Positions 50,729-62,678 of a stretch of DNA of 64,000 nt are shown here, in pieces. Position 1 is the first letter of the stretch; every line of letters begins with the position of its first letter. The DNA is from Paulownia fortunei (taxonomy: Eukaryota > Streptophyta > Magnoliopsida > Lamiales > Paulowniaceae). The stretch is from contig CM033120.1 in the NCBI GenBank assembly GCA_019321725.1, positions 12,430,278 through 12,494,277 of the forward strand, in the 5' to 3' direction. Under the pieces are notes generated by a model. It was not told the DNA's origin. It did no database searches and worked only from the letters and a program-made list of their open reading frames with translations. Both the position numbers and the translations under genes were made by a program.

Positions 50729-51828
50729 TCTGGATCAAGATTTTCTTGCAACCAAGATTCATGACTCCCGCGAGTAATTGTCAATCATGTGTAACATAAT
50801 CATCTGATTAGGCCGCCTCAGAATATGTAAAAACCTCTGTATATTTAACAAAAAAGGTGTGCGTATGTTGTACTAATTAAGTGACATCAAAATCTATCTT
50901 ATGTCGATGATGATGGTAATTTAAACCAAAAAAGATACAATCTTTTCTACAGGATTATTGAGTTGGAAAAGTAAATCAAGATTATGGAATATATGTTTAG
51001 CTGCATCATGTGGATGCTATTACTTAAAACCCTTTAACATTAATCAATGAATTTGATGTTAAGAATCATATCAACTCAGAATATAAAAGAGGTAATGACC
51101 ATAAAATTTGTGTCTCCAAAGTTCACAAGTATACGTATAGCATCTTCATGGAAATTGCTCTTTCCACTGCCCATACATAATAATATAATGGATGGATCCA
51201 CAACAAAAAAGGACAAGGAAGAAAAAAAAATTGTGAATTGATTACAAGAATACCATATGTTAAACAAGGACATTTTAAGTGACCCTTTGCTAAATCATTA
51301 GAAAAATCGTTTTACAACCTTAGAATTTGAATCTACCTACAACTTGAGTCAAAAGTGATTAGATTTTAGTACGGCAATTTTAACCATGCATATAACATGA
51401 AATTTGTTTACATGACCTTATATCTATATGGTATGTATATTGACGAAAATTATTCTATCATACTTTTTCGTGTCATACAATATATTATTGACGAATGATT
51501 AAATTGCAGTACTATAAAATGATGTAATCTCCACTGTCCACATGTCCTTCTAGGGCACCAATCACCGGACAATATGGGCACCACTACAACAATAGAATAG
51601 AAAGACAGAGACTTGATTTATGATACTTTATACTGCTGATAGGATGCTGTGGTAGCAACGACAATCACTGGTAGGATGCACGACACATATTCCGTAAGAC
51701 TTGAAAGTTTGAAGCAAAAGAAGATTTATTAGTTCGTTAAACAATAAAACATATGCATTCAACTTGTTTCCATGCTCTCTAATCCGTCAGAAGCAATTGA
51801 ACAGAAGGGCTCAAAAATAACTGCACGC
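50729..51828. other. Spacer between GLR and the S-domain kinase pseudogenes
   Basis: The first 150 bases are GLR 3' UTR, since they recur in the inverted fragment at 40940-41100. The rest shows no believable exon. Confidence 0.6.
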
Positions 51829-54800
51829 ATGGAGGAATTTCTAAAAAGTTTCTCCTTACCTTTTCTTCTAACCTGCTCACTTATAATCAGTACAATTTCT
51901 GCTGCAACCGATACTGTAAATAGTGCTCAGACCATTAGAGATGGTGAGACAATGGTTTCATTAGGTGGGACGTTTGGACTTGGATTTTTCAGCCCACCAA
52001 ATTCAAGAAATCGGTACATGGGAATGCGGTACAAGAACATAACAACTAGGACATTAATTTGGATTGCCAACAGGGAAGTTCCACTCACAAGTAACATCAG
52101 GCTGTCTTAAAGGTTATAGAACCTGGACTTTTGGTCCTTGTCAATGGTACTAGTGGCATCATATGGTCATCTTCTACGTTGAGGTCTGTTTGGAGCCGCA
52201 AATGATGATGGGCCAGAGAATTTCCTTTGGCGGAGTTTTGATCAGTCATCAGATACAGATTACCAGGCATGAGATTAGGATGGAATTTTGTAACTGGTGT
52301 AGAGACTTACCTCTCATCATGGAGGAGCAATGATGATCCAGCTTCAGGAGAGTTTACAGTTCACTTGGATCCTACTGGATATCCACAAATAGTCCTGAAA
52401 AAAGGTAGAGCTGTCCAGTATAGAATTGGACCCTGGAATGGGCTCCGGTTCAGTGACACAAAAGAAGATCCCACATACAGGTTGATGTTACAGATGAACA
52501 AGAATGAGGTAAACTAGCCCACGGCATTACGCAACATAAGACATATGGAGGCTGAAGTGAGTATTGAGAATTTGAATCCTTGTAAGTAGTAGGAGTGTCG
52601 AGTGTCTATTCGCTCCTCCGGGTCCCTTGCCGCACTACAGTTGGGTCTGGGAGTGAGGTTTATCCGAATGCCTACTCCAAGTATATATAGGTTGTGATTG
52701 CATCCAAATTTACATAATGGATAAATTAGGTGGAAGGCCGTCCTCTTTCAAGATTAGGTGGGCGAAACCTCGCGGACACCTTGGTTAATAAAAAAAGGAT
52801 GTAAACTATGGGTATGATACTATTGACAGATCAGTTGTATTGAGGTCTACCGTGAGTCAGACTGGTGTTGCGCAGGGCTGGACATGGAATTATCGAACCA
52901 AGGCCTTGGTCATTTACACGAACATGCCGGCAGATAATTGTGATAGTTACAAGTGGTGTGGTGTATATGGCTTGCAAAATTGGAAATTTTCCATCTTGTG
53001 AATGTCTGGACAGATTTGTGCTGAAAGATCTACAATGTTGGATTAGAACAGATTGATCGAATGGATTCAATCGAAGGACACCCTTGAGCTGTCAAGGAGG
53101 TGTGTTTCTGAAGTATTCTGGGATTAAACTGCCAGACTCGCGATGTTCCTGGTTCAATGATCAGAGTATTGTGCTTGAAGAATGCAAAGCGGGATGCTTA
53201 AGGAATTGTTCTTGTATGGGATACACATGGACGGATGTCAGAGAAGGGGGAAGTGGATGCCTGTTTTACTATGAGGACTTGATTGACATCAGAAATATGT
53301 CTCAAAGTGGACGATCTTTACATCAGAATGGCTTCTTCCGAGTTAGCATGATATTTTTTTAAGTTTATGAATATTTTAAATTTCTTTGTTTAATCCTGCA
53401 ACTCTGAAGACAAAGGACTAAAGGAGCATAGCTTTCTAAATACAACACTTTCCTTCAAGTACATACATCCATATTATTGTGCTTCCGCGAAATAAGAAAC
53501 AAACATGTTCCTTGAATATTCTTTCGATAACATGATTTCCGACCAAATACTTCGTGCATTTGAATTCTTCTGATGCAAGAGATAATACTAAACTGATCAG
53601 TGTAAAAGAGAGATTTTTCAAAAGTTTCTTTCGAGGAAATTAAAAGGAAGACTGAGAATTTGCAATGCAAATGAAAACATGGAAGGATCATGTTCTTAAT
53701 ATCTTGTCCAAACGTCCTTTGAGAATATAACATCACAGAATAGTATATGTTGTTTGGATAGAATATATTGCAGACTCCACAGGGGAAAAGGAGTTTTACA
53801 GCAGTGGTGGGAGTCGTTCTTCTGTGCCTGAGCCTCATTCTATGTATTCAGAAGAGGAAGAAGGATACAAATATGAGAAAAGAAGGTATGAAGAATGTGT
53901 TTTTTAGGCTGAAGAAAAACTACGACAGACGAAAAACAAGTTAAGTATCCTTAAGTGCTTGCTTCTCTGTCTCATTTTCAATGTTGCAGGGCCATACAAT
54001 GAAAGTCATGGCAAAGACTCGGATTTGCCATTCTTCAAATTATCTACAATTTTGAAAGCAACTGATCATTTTTCAATCCATAACAAGCTTGGGGAGGGTA
54101 GATTTGGACCTGTTTACAGGGTACAATACTAAAATTTCTTCACAACTTTATGCAGTTATTGTGTGAATATACTATGCATCTATCAGACAAACGTGGCATA
54201 ATCTTGTTTTTGCGATCAAAAGAGAACATGCACCTTTTTCATCAAAGGCTATAGAAATCTTGTGTCTTTCAAATTTGTTGCCTTTCACATTCACAAGTTT
54301 TGTTCTTAGGGCATGCTGGAAGACGGATAGGAAATTGCTGTGAAACGTTTGTCAAAAACCTCTGCACAAGGAGTCGACCAATTGAAGAATGAAATGATCT
54401 TGATTGCCAAACTTCAGCATCGAAATTTGGTGAGGCTTCTTGGATGTTGTATTCAAGGAGAGGAGAATATGTTGATCTATGAATATATGCCTAACAATAG
54501 CCTCGACGTGATTTTATTTGGTGAGCGCTTATAACTACGATGACAAAAAGATCATCCATCATTAGTAATGGATTGTAAAGTATTGGGTTTTGCTTATTTA
54601 TTTGTTTGTTTTTTAAGCTATCATTCAACAACAGAATACCAATTCTACAGTATGTTTTGGCAGATCAAACGAAAAGTATGTTACTTGATTGGCGAAAACT
54701 TTTCCGTATTATCAATGGAATTGCCAAGGGACTCTTGTATCTTCATCAAGATTCTCGTCTGAGAATTATCCATCGAGACCTCAAAGCTAGCAACATATTG

Positions 54801-55330
54801 CTAGAGTCTGACATGAACCCAAAGATATCAGACTTTGGCTTAGCCAGAAGTTTTGGAGGAAACGAGACTGAAGCTAAGACATGCAGAGTTGTTGGAACAT
54901 AGTAAGTGTCGGAGTTATTTATGATGTTTTATTTTATTCTTTATTAGTAACAATATATTAGTTTTTTTATTATTTAATTTGTAACTCTAGCTTATATGAA
55001 AAAATAATCATGGTACATATTACTTTAATTTCACTTTCGAAACATTGCAGTAAGAATTTCCAGTTTCTTTTTCCTGCTCTCTTTTTCATGGAGTAATATA
55101 ACAGGAAGAATGTCAACAAACTGATGTATCTAATTCCCTTTTGTCAGTGGATACATGTCTACAGAATATGCAGTAGATGGGCTGTTCTCAGTCAAATCAG
55201 ATGTATTTAGCTTCGGTGTTCTTGTGCTACAAGTTGTGAGTGGAAAGAGAAACAGAGGAATCTCCATTAGCGATCACAATCCCAACCTTCCAGGACATGC
55301 AAGTGTTATTTATGATACTCTGGTGAACAT
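51829..55330 (+). pseudogene. S-domain (G-type lectin) receptor kinase pseudogene 1
   Basis: The start MEEFLKSFSLPFLLTC has a signal peptide, followed by a bulb-lectin domain (TFGLGFFSPPNSRNRYMG, WIANREVPL). Frames break at about 52100 and 52250 with loss of a short segment. The S-locus glycoprotein region (YRIGPWNGLRFSD) is split by a SINE-like insertion at 52517-52797. A PAN domain with LEECKAGCLRNCSCMGYTW ends near 53360. Further exons encode the membrane helix (about 53780-53885), the kinase glycine loop GEGRFGPVY (53991-54120), the VKRLSK lysine region (54310-54520, with an in-frame stop at 54328), the catalytic loop HRDLKASN with DFGLAR (54665-54901) and the activation segment [11 protein letters not shown] (55148-55300). 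The last kinase exon is absent. Intact relatives are plasma-membrane receptor kinases. This copy cannot make one. Confidence 0.85.
52517..52797 (+). mobile_element. SINE-like retroposon inserted in an exon
   Basis: A 281-bp insertion is flanked by GAGGTAAACTA (52506-52516) and GATGTAAACTA (52798-52808), an 11-bp target duplication with one mismatch. Removing it rejoins the reading frame E-V-N-Y-G-Y. It ends in an A-rich tail (AATAAAAAAAGG). TAGCCCACGG at the left edge fits a Pol III A box, and GAATTTGAATCC about 50 bp on resembles a B box. Length, tail and target duplication fit a SINE; the family is not recognised. Confidence 0.7.
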
Positions 55331-55369
55331 TTTTAGACAAAAAAAAATGTCCTCTTACCAGGTATGAGA

Positions 55370-56880
55370 CTTAGATATTTCAAACTGGTACGTACCTCTC
55401 CTCGTGGAAGACCAATGAAGATCCTGCTCCAGTAGATTACACATATTACATGGATCCTACTGGATATCCACAAACATTCATGACAAAGAATACAGTTAAA
55501 ACATATCAGAATTGGACCCTGGAATGGCCTTCATTCCACATACAAGTTGAGTGTGATGAATGAGACTGAAGTGGACTATGGGGAAAACACCATTGATAGA
55601 TCAATTATTTCCAGGTTTACGTTGAGCCAAAGTGGTGTAGCCCAGCGCTGGACTTGAGTTGGTCGAGCCCATGAATGGAGAATTTACCTGAACGTGCCAG
55701 CAGATAATGGTGAACATTACAATTTATTTGGTGCTTATGGTAGCTGCAATACTGCAAATTCTCCATCATGTGGATGCCAGAACAAAAGTGTGCCCAATGA
55801 TCCAGAAAGTTGTGTTCAAGTGGATGCAATCGATGGACAAATTTTAGTTGTCAAGGAGATGTATTTTTGAAGTATTCTGGGATCAAATTTCCAGGCTCGA
55901 GATAGAAGATCAAAGGCTAAATTCACGATGTCTATAAATAAGAGATTCATAAAAAAAGTCTAATAAATTCATAAACTCGTGAAATCCAAATGGTATATGT
56001 ATTTACTACACTGAATTACACCTAATTTTCGAATATGAAAATTCATATTCTCCAATACGTGATTTAATATGAAAGCATTTGCTTTCCCTTGAGAACTTGA
56101 ACATGGTATTCCCAAGCTAACCCACGGACACTTGACTTTATGTGCCTTCTTTGGTTTACAAAACTTGATTGACACAAGAGACCTATCCCAGAAAGAACAA
56201 GATATTTACTTCAGAATGGCTTCTTCTGAGTTAGGTAAGACTTTCGCTAAACAAACAAATTAATGCCTTTTTAAGTTAAACTTTCTTCATTTTTATGCGC
56301 TATCTTGAACCATGCATCATTTTGGATACATAAAGATCTTTACAATACATTCATCTCCTTTGTGCCATTAATAAAGACAACTCCTATGTTGGCTTAATAA
56401 TGTTATTATTTTACTATTTAACATGTTTTCTTACATAATATGATCCTTGGCAGTCTCAAATATGGTTGAACACATAAAAAAAAAGTTCTTTGACGGCAAT
56501 AAAGTTTATCCTCTTATATGGACTGCAAATGGTGCAGAGTCTAAAGAAAAGAAACCAAAAATACTTGTTGGGAGTTTGACGTCAGGGATAGGAATGGTTC
56601 TTCTGGCCCTCCAGCCTCTTTCTTTATTTTCCAAAGAGGAAGAACAGCTCAAAGATGAGAAAAGAAAGTAAAAAATGTGGCATTTGAATAGCATACCATA
56701 GAAAGAATAGTATATGCTTTTCTCACTTTCTTTATGATGGATTATTCACTCTTCTTTTTTCAACCTTCAGGAAAATACAACAGAAGTAACCAAGAAGACT
56801 CGGAGCTACCATTGTTTATAATAATCAAGCTACCAATTATTTTTCAGCTAATAACAAGCTTGGGAAGAATATAGTGTAGT
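55370..56880 (+). pseudogene. S-domain receptor kinase pseudogene 2, truncated
   Basis: A second, more decayed copy follows directly. It starts within the lectin/S-domain (YLSSWKTNEDPAP-like at 55395, YMDPTGYPQTFM at 55447) and runs through the glycoprotein region with stops at about 55655 and 55868. After a low-similarity stretch (about 55905-56150) come the PAN end (NLIDTRDLSQKEQ at 56165), a membrane-helix exon (about 56455-56670) and the juxtamembrane/kinase start (NNKLGK at about 56850), where it ends. No catalytic loop is present. Confidence 0.8.
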
Positions 56881-57600
56881 AGAAAACTTATTTGATTCTA
56901 GTATAAAATTATTCTAAGGTCTGTCTTTAAAAGAGAGATTATTAGGAACCAAGCGTGTGGATTTTGTGTCTTGAACTTTTCATTCTTTTCCTTTTCTTAA
57001 GTTGGTTGGGCTTCTTACTCGACTTCAACAGTCAGTCTGACAAAATGACAAATCAGGGGCAGGCCTAGCACCAAAGTTCAAGAAAAAGAAAAGGATATGT
57101 TTCACCCAAAAACAAATAATAATAATAATAATAATAATAATAAGCATGCAGTGCAACGATACATACTCATGCTATTAAGTAAAATCATAGCTTTCCTCAC
57201 ACCACCATTAGAACTAGTGAAGAATCTGCAGCTACAAGCAGTATACACCACTGGAGAATTTCAACTCCAGGCGAAGTTCACAAGTCATTTTAAATAACCA
57301 GTACGGAACACACACATAATCGTGCGCCCAAACATTGGAGATAACTTACAATAAATAGATGCCAGATTGCCCAATGATGTAAAACTCTTTTAAAAACTGT
57401 CTGAATCATAAAAATGGAAGCGGGTACCTAATGTGTCTACATAAATTGGCAGGAGCAGGCAAGTATCTAATGGAGGTAAAAGGAAAGCTCATCAAAACAG
57501 AGAACAGATCATGTAACATAAAACTAGATCAGTGAAAAATTAGTCACTACAATGTATATAAATCAACTGGATGTCTACAATATACAACAAAGTGATGTTT
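56881..57600. other. Spacer at the 3' end of API5
   Basis: No believable exon. The part near 57600 should be the API5 3' UTR (minus strand). It holds an AAT microsatellite at about 57114-57143. Confidence 0.6.
57114..57143. repeat. (AAT)n microsatellite
   Basis: About nine to ten AAT units, perfect. Confidence 0.93.
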
Positions 57601-60600
57601 TTAGCGATAACCCCTTCCTCTACCACGTCCCCTCCAACCTCTACCTCTTCCAGCACCTCTTGCGTCATTTAAGCCTTCAAATGCTCTGTTAAGAAGTTGG
57701 TTTTGTAAACCTCCTGCTCCTCGACCCTTCTTCGTTGCATTTGTGCCAGATCCATTAGCAGCATTAGCAGTTCGTTTTTGACTGCAATGATAAACATTTA
57801 ACTTAAACCACAAAAGTGAAGCATTATAGCAATAGTGGTAAAAAGGGAGAGAACTTTTTCTTGCTATACCCAGTAGCAGCAGCAGCAGATGCTATTACAG
57901 CTTTAGTTACTTCTCTCCAGGATAAGCTAATTTTTTGGTCCCCAATAAATGAAGGCGCTTTTGAATGCAAAGGCTACATCCAGACCATAGTTTATGACAA
58001 CCAATTAGAAAAGAATAATTGTCAAAATAAACAGTCAATAGAGCTGCAGCAAATTAGGCAAGAGAAAATTTAAAAGTGTTCCTTTTTCTACAATATTATC
58101 ATTTGGATGGAGCACAAGTTATGTACTTTAACTGACCTATATTGAATTATTTAAAAAAAAAAAATTGATCATGAAAAAGTCTAATAAACCTTTAATGTTT
58201 AATCTCCGATAAAAGCATATCCACTGCCATTATTTTCCTCACCAAAGTTTCTTCCAGAAAGTGCTATTAATCATCCAAAGATGTATGGAAAAAGCATTCA
58301 CCTGGGTCATTGCCAGTATATTGTTGCAAGTTCGAAGACCAGCTGTAGCATTCTGCTTCTGCTTCTTCTGCAAGACATGACCCCAACAAAAAGAAAAAAT
58401 GAATTTAATCCAACTGAATGAACCAAATATAATGTTCATGCAGCTAAAAAAAATAGTAGTTATCAGAACAACAGGATGTCTACTAAGGAAAACCCACAAT
58501 CATTTCTTTTTCCTCTTCTGTCTTTGCAGCTGCCATTGCTTTATTGTGCTCTGCCATCCCCTGGGTCAATTTCTTATTCATCGCCTTAGCTAATTCCTCA
58601 ATGGTGCTCAATCTATTTCATCATAAAACCAAGTCAACATTCTGAAGTTCCACAACAAAATCAGAAATTCTGGCAGCACAAGTATTTCAATAGAAGGGGA
58701 AACAAGGGAAAAAACCAAAGATGAACAACATTCCTCATGCTCAATTAAAACTGCATTATGTAGGAACTATCATGCCCCAACAAACAGACTGCACAGACAA
58801 GTGGAAATAGTTGATAGTTCTAGCAGTAATGCATTTAGCAAAGAATTCAAGAAGCCCATCAGTACTCAAATGTGAAGTTAATCCAATCAAATTATAAACT
58901 AAAGGTCATTTCGTCCAAAAAATCTAACCAAAGAATAAAGGCTTAAGCCTGTTGAGTATGGATTAGTCTTATGGTAAAGTAAATGGAAGATAAGTCACAA
59001 GTTTTCCAAATTTAATCAATTTAAATAAACAACTATGATAACACCCACAAAGAACTTCAGATCCACCAAAAGGTTGACCAAATAACTTGATGCAGTAGAG
59101 TGACAAACCCATCCCCCACCCCAACATTCAGATAAACTGAACAGCATTCATATGGGATCTCTATCAATCAAATTGCATACCTCAACAAGACTTCAGTTCT
59201 ACACAGCCAGTATTCTGCTGTTGCATTAAAGATATCTTAAACAAGAGAAATCAATGCAGGCAGAAGCCTCTATCAAAAAGTCCTCTGAATTTGGATGCTT
59301 CACAACCATTTCGCTGTACCAAACAACACTTTGAGTAGTTCCTAGGATTCCAAGAGCAACCTTGGTTTCATCTTTCTTCCTCTTATGTTTTCCAGCTATT
59401 ATTATGCCTCCAAATTCAAAGAACAAGCTTATTATACTTAATTAAGATGTAACTATCACAGCCCGTATTCCTTTTCATCACTTTAACACATCAAACCAAA
59501 TGCTAGCATTTTTTGTGGCGTTCATTGGTAGCAAAGAGAAAAACTGTATGTTAGTCTTTCAAATCTTTTCACGCACCAATCTCTTTCACATCCCTTGCCC
59601 AGCTTTACTTCCATAAAGCCCACTAACAATCTCCAAACTCCCACCCTTGACAAGGTTTCGAGACCTTCATCATGGGGAACATTTTGGAACAATAAAACTA
59701 GTATTATTATCAGAAATGTACCAGATTGCAAGTTTAAAATACGTTTTTCAGTTCACGAAGTACCTCTCTGTAAAATCTTTATATTGTTCTGAAAAATCTT
59801 CCCCAAGCCTGTCCGAAGGTTGTCCGGTGACAATCTTGTAGCCACAAAGGCTATTTGTGGCATTAGGAGCCTACAAAATTTAAGAATATGTGGCAATTTC
59901 GTAATATAAGATATATAGCTCAACATGGTCAAATACGGCATATCTCTTACCTTGTGAGCTAAATGGTGAAATGCATACAACAAGCACTCAATACAAGTGA
60001 AATTTATATCTTCAACCTTTCTTCGAACCATGTATTTCTGCGAGATGGAGAGAGAACAGAAAGAAAGTATAATGAGAAAAGGTTCATAAAATCACATAAC
60101 AATACACCATGGATCAAGTTGTCATAACTAGGCTTAATATATTTATCCACAACATCGACAGTGCAAGGTGGGTGGGACATCTCCTGTTAGACAAGGTTAC
60201 TCCTGATTTTGTATTCATTTAAGAATCATGTTGAAATACCAATAGTCAGTTAAAAGGTCGTACAATTAGAAAGGATCAAGCAATGGTATCTAATGTAAAT
60301 GGAAGATTCCAAATGATATGAATGATAGCAGGTACTTCAACAAGCATCAAGAGTATAAACATTGCTAGTACAACATAATAGGATTGAAATCAATATAAAT
60401 AGCAGAATCATGTTATGAACACAAAGTGGGCCATCAACGTCAAAGAGATCGTGCAACTAAGAAGACTAATAGCATCATAAATCAAATATTGATGATGAAA
60501 TGGGTGAACAAAGGATCTAGCAAAACAGTACCACACACAAAAATGATATATGCACCTTTTATCTACTTTGGAAGAAAAGATACCTTTAAAAGTTGAACAA

Positions 60601-62678
60601 CTGATGGAAGAAGCTGTCTCGAATCTTGCGGTTTAGCATATACTGAACATTCAGCAAGGTTCTTGAGCAAGTCTAATTTTCGTTCATCAGGAAGCTGGTG
60701 GAGAAAAGGTAAACATTTATCAGAGAACCCAACATAAATTCAAAACATGGAGCATCAAAAGTCATATAGAAGCAATATAATGAGATGTCTTTAGCTAATA
60801 ACTTCGCAGTTGTCCAACAGAAGTGAATCTTTTTCATTTATATTAAATGAAGCTGAAATAGGCTAGAGATGAAAAGTTAAAATGAACTTTTGACCAGGCA
60901 AAAGGTTAGATGACTAAAAATTTTAAGTTTCCCCAATACATGTGTTTCTCAATTATCAAAACTAGCCAAGCTTTCATGAAAAGAAAAGGTGTAATAAATC
61001 CTATTGATTCCACATTTATTTGTATGATATTGATGGGAACAAAAGAGAAGAAAATTGCAAAGAGAGATGAAAAATAAGGGGGCAGAACATTTGATTAAAT
61101 ACAGAACAGAAAATGTCAAATGCGAACACTAATATTGCACATTTCCACAGATTCTCAACTGAGGTGGAAAGATACGAGGATAGGCAGAACACAGCAAGGC
61201 CATAAAAATAACAAAAGAATAACCGATCAGGCGTTGCTAGCTAAAAACTTCACATGTAACTCAATCATTCAGACACTAGCCAGTAATTCAGTTTGAGCAT
61301 TACCTTGTCAAAAACAGGGATAATTTGCTTAGTCAAATAATTGAAGAACTTACTGCTCGATGCACCCCTCTGAAATGACATACATGCTTGAGGTCAACAT
61401 ATGCTCAGAGATTTTACAATTATCAAACTATTAGAGTTGTGTATACCATGAAAAAGGGAAGAGCCATTTGTAGACAGGATATAAATCGATCAATGTGATC
61501 ACCATCTGAAACCTGTGGACACGAGGAAAAAGGTTAGCAAATGAAAATTAAACTATACTTCCATAGCAGTTCTTGATCCATAAAACAAACCAGCATTTGC
61601 ATGGAAAGAGTATATAAATACAACAAAGGACAATAGTCGTAGCAACTATATTTCATGACTCAGACTGATCAAAGCAAGCTTCAAATCGAGAAAGGAAGTC
61701 TCACCTGATTTCCTCGGGCGTAGTGCAACAAATTTAAAAAGAAAATCAGAAACCAGTAACATGATAAATACTGCAACTACGTCAGGAACTAAAACCAAAA
61801 ATCATAAACATCAGGATTGCTGGTTCTAAAAGCAGTTCTCCAGATTCCCCAGTAAGAAAATGCAATTTTAAAAAAGGACCCCAGTTGTTAGAGACACACA
61901 GAAAATATTAAATTCAAACAAACAAATAGTAATGATGCAAGAATATGGACCTGGTAACAATATCAAAAGTGAAATATAATAAACTGCGCCTTAAATAGAA
62001 ACCTGTAAAAGAGGCGGCAACAACCAAGCAACTAATGAAAAGCAGATAAAAAGCTAGCTTGTCAATGCATGCTATGGAACATACATTAAATTGAGCATCC
62101 AGGTCAGCCTGGCCTTCAATAATCTCAACAAGTTCTTGAACACGCTCCACAGGAGCATTCTGCCCAAATAAGCTCAAGCTTTTCAAGAAGTCCATGAACA
62201 ATTTAAACTCTGCAGCCGTTACATCTTGCAAATTCTGGAACAGAAACATGTCATAGAAAAGTTCTGGAGTAATTAGGCTTCTAATAAATGGCATCAGATA
62301 TCATTAATCTTGCGGACAAAGAGAAATGGGTCTAAACAGAATATCAGAGCATAGAGAAAGACATATTCAGTTATAATTTTCAAAGCTACACATGCAACAC
62401 CTGCTTCACCAAATTAGTTATATGCCTCTCCATTTCATCCTTCGGCTTCAACAACTCTGCTTTAAGAGGAAACACCTGAAAAAATGGACTCATTTATACT
62501 TTAGGACTAGCAAAAAGTTTTCAGAAATGAAAAGTCATTCTCAAAATCAGCGAATGTCTTACCTTATCTCTAATAAAACAGAGAACCTTTTCACGAATGC
62601 CCTCCCAAGCACTGAGATCCTCTGCATTTCGATCATCAGTAGTACTTCCAATGTGCTTAAATAAAGCTGTTAATGACG
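57601..62678 (-). CDS. API5: API5 (apoptosis inhibitor 5) homologue, 5' exons outside the window
   Basis: Twelve exons keep phase on the minus strand: 62563-62678, 62401-62475, 62085-62234, 61447-61512, 61304-61369, 60584-60694, 59951-60037, 59764-59870, 58498-58612, 58302-58367, 57870-57973 and 57601-57781. They encode about 414 aa. The first visible exon begins with two bases of a split codon (ASLTALFKHIG), so about 140 N-terminal residues are missing compared with the usual 550. Recognisable blocks are QDVTAAEFKLFMDFLKSLSL, IIEGQADLDAQFN, FTCIECLLYAFHHLAHK and NATAGLRTCNNILAMT. The C-terminus is a Gly-Arg tail (GRGRGWRGRGRGRGYR). API5 proteins are nuclear helical-repeat (HEAT/ARM-like) proteins; in animals they restrain apoptosis, and in rice an API5 homologue is tied to tapetal cell death, as I recall. 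All visible exons are intact. Confidence 0.92.

Noticed and set aside
57816..58073. 85-codon open frame on the plus strand
   Set aside because: It is antisense to an API5 exon (57870-57973) and its frame has no family motif.
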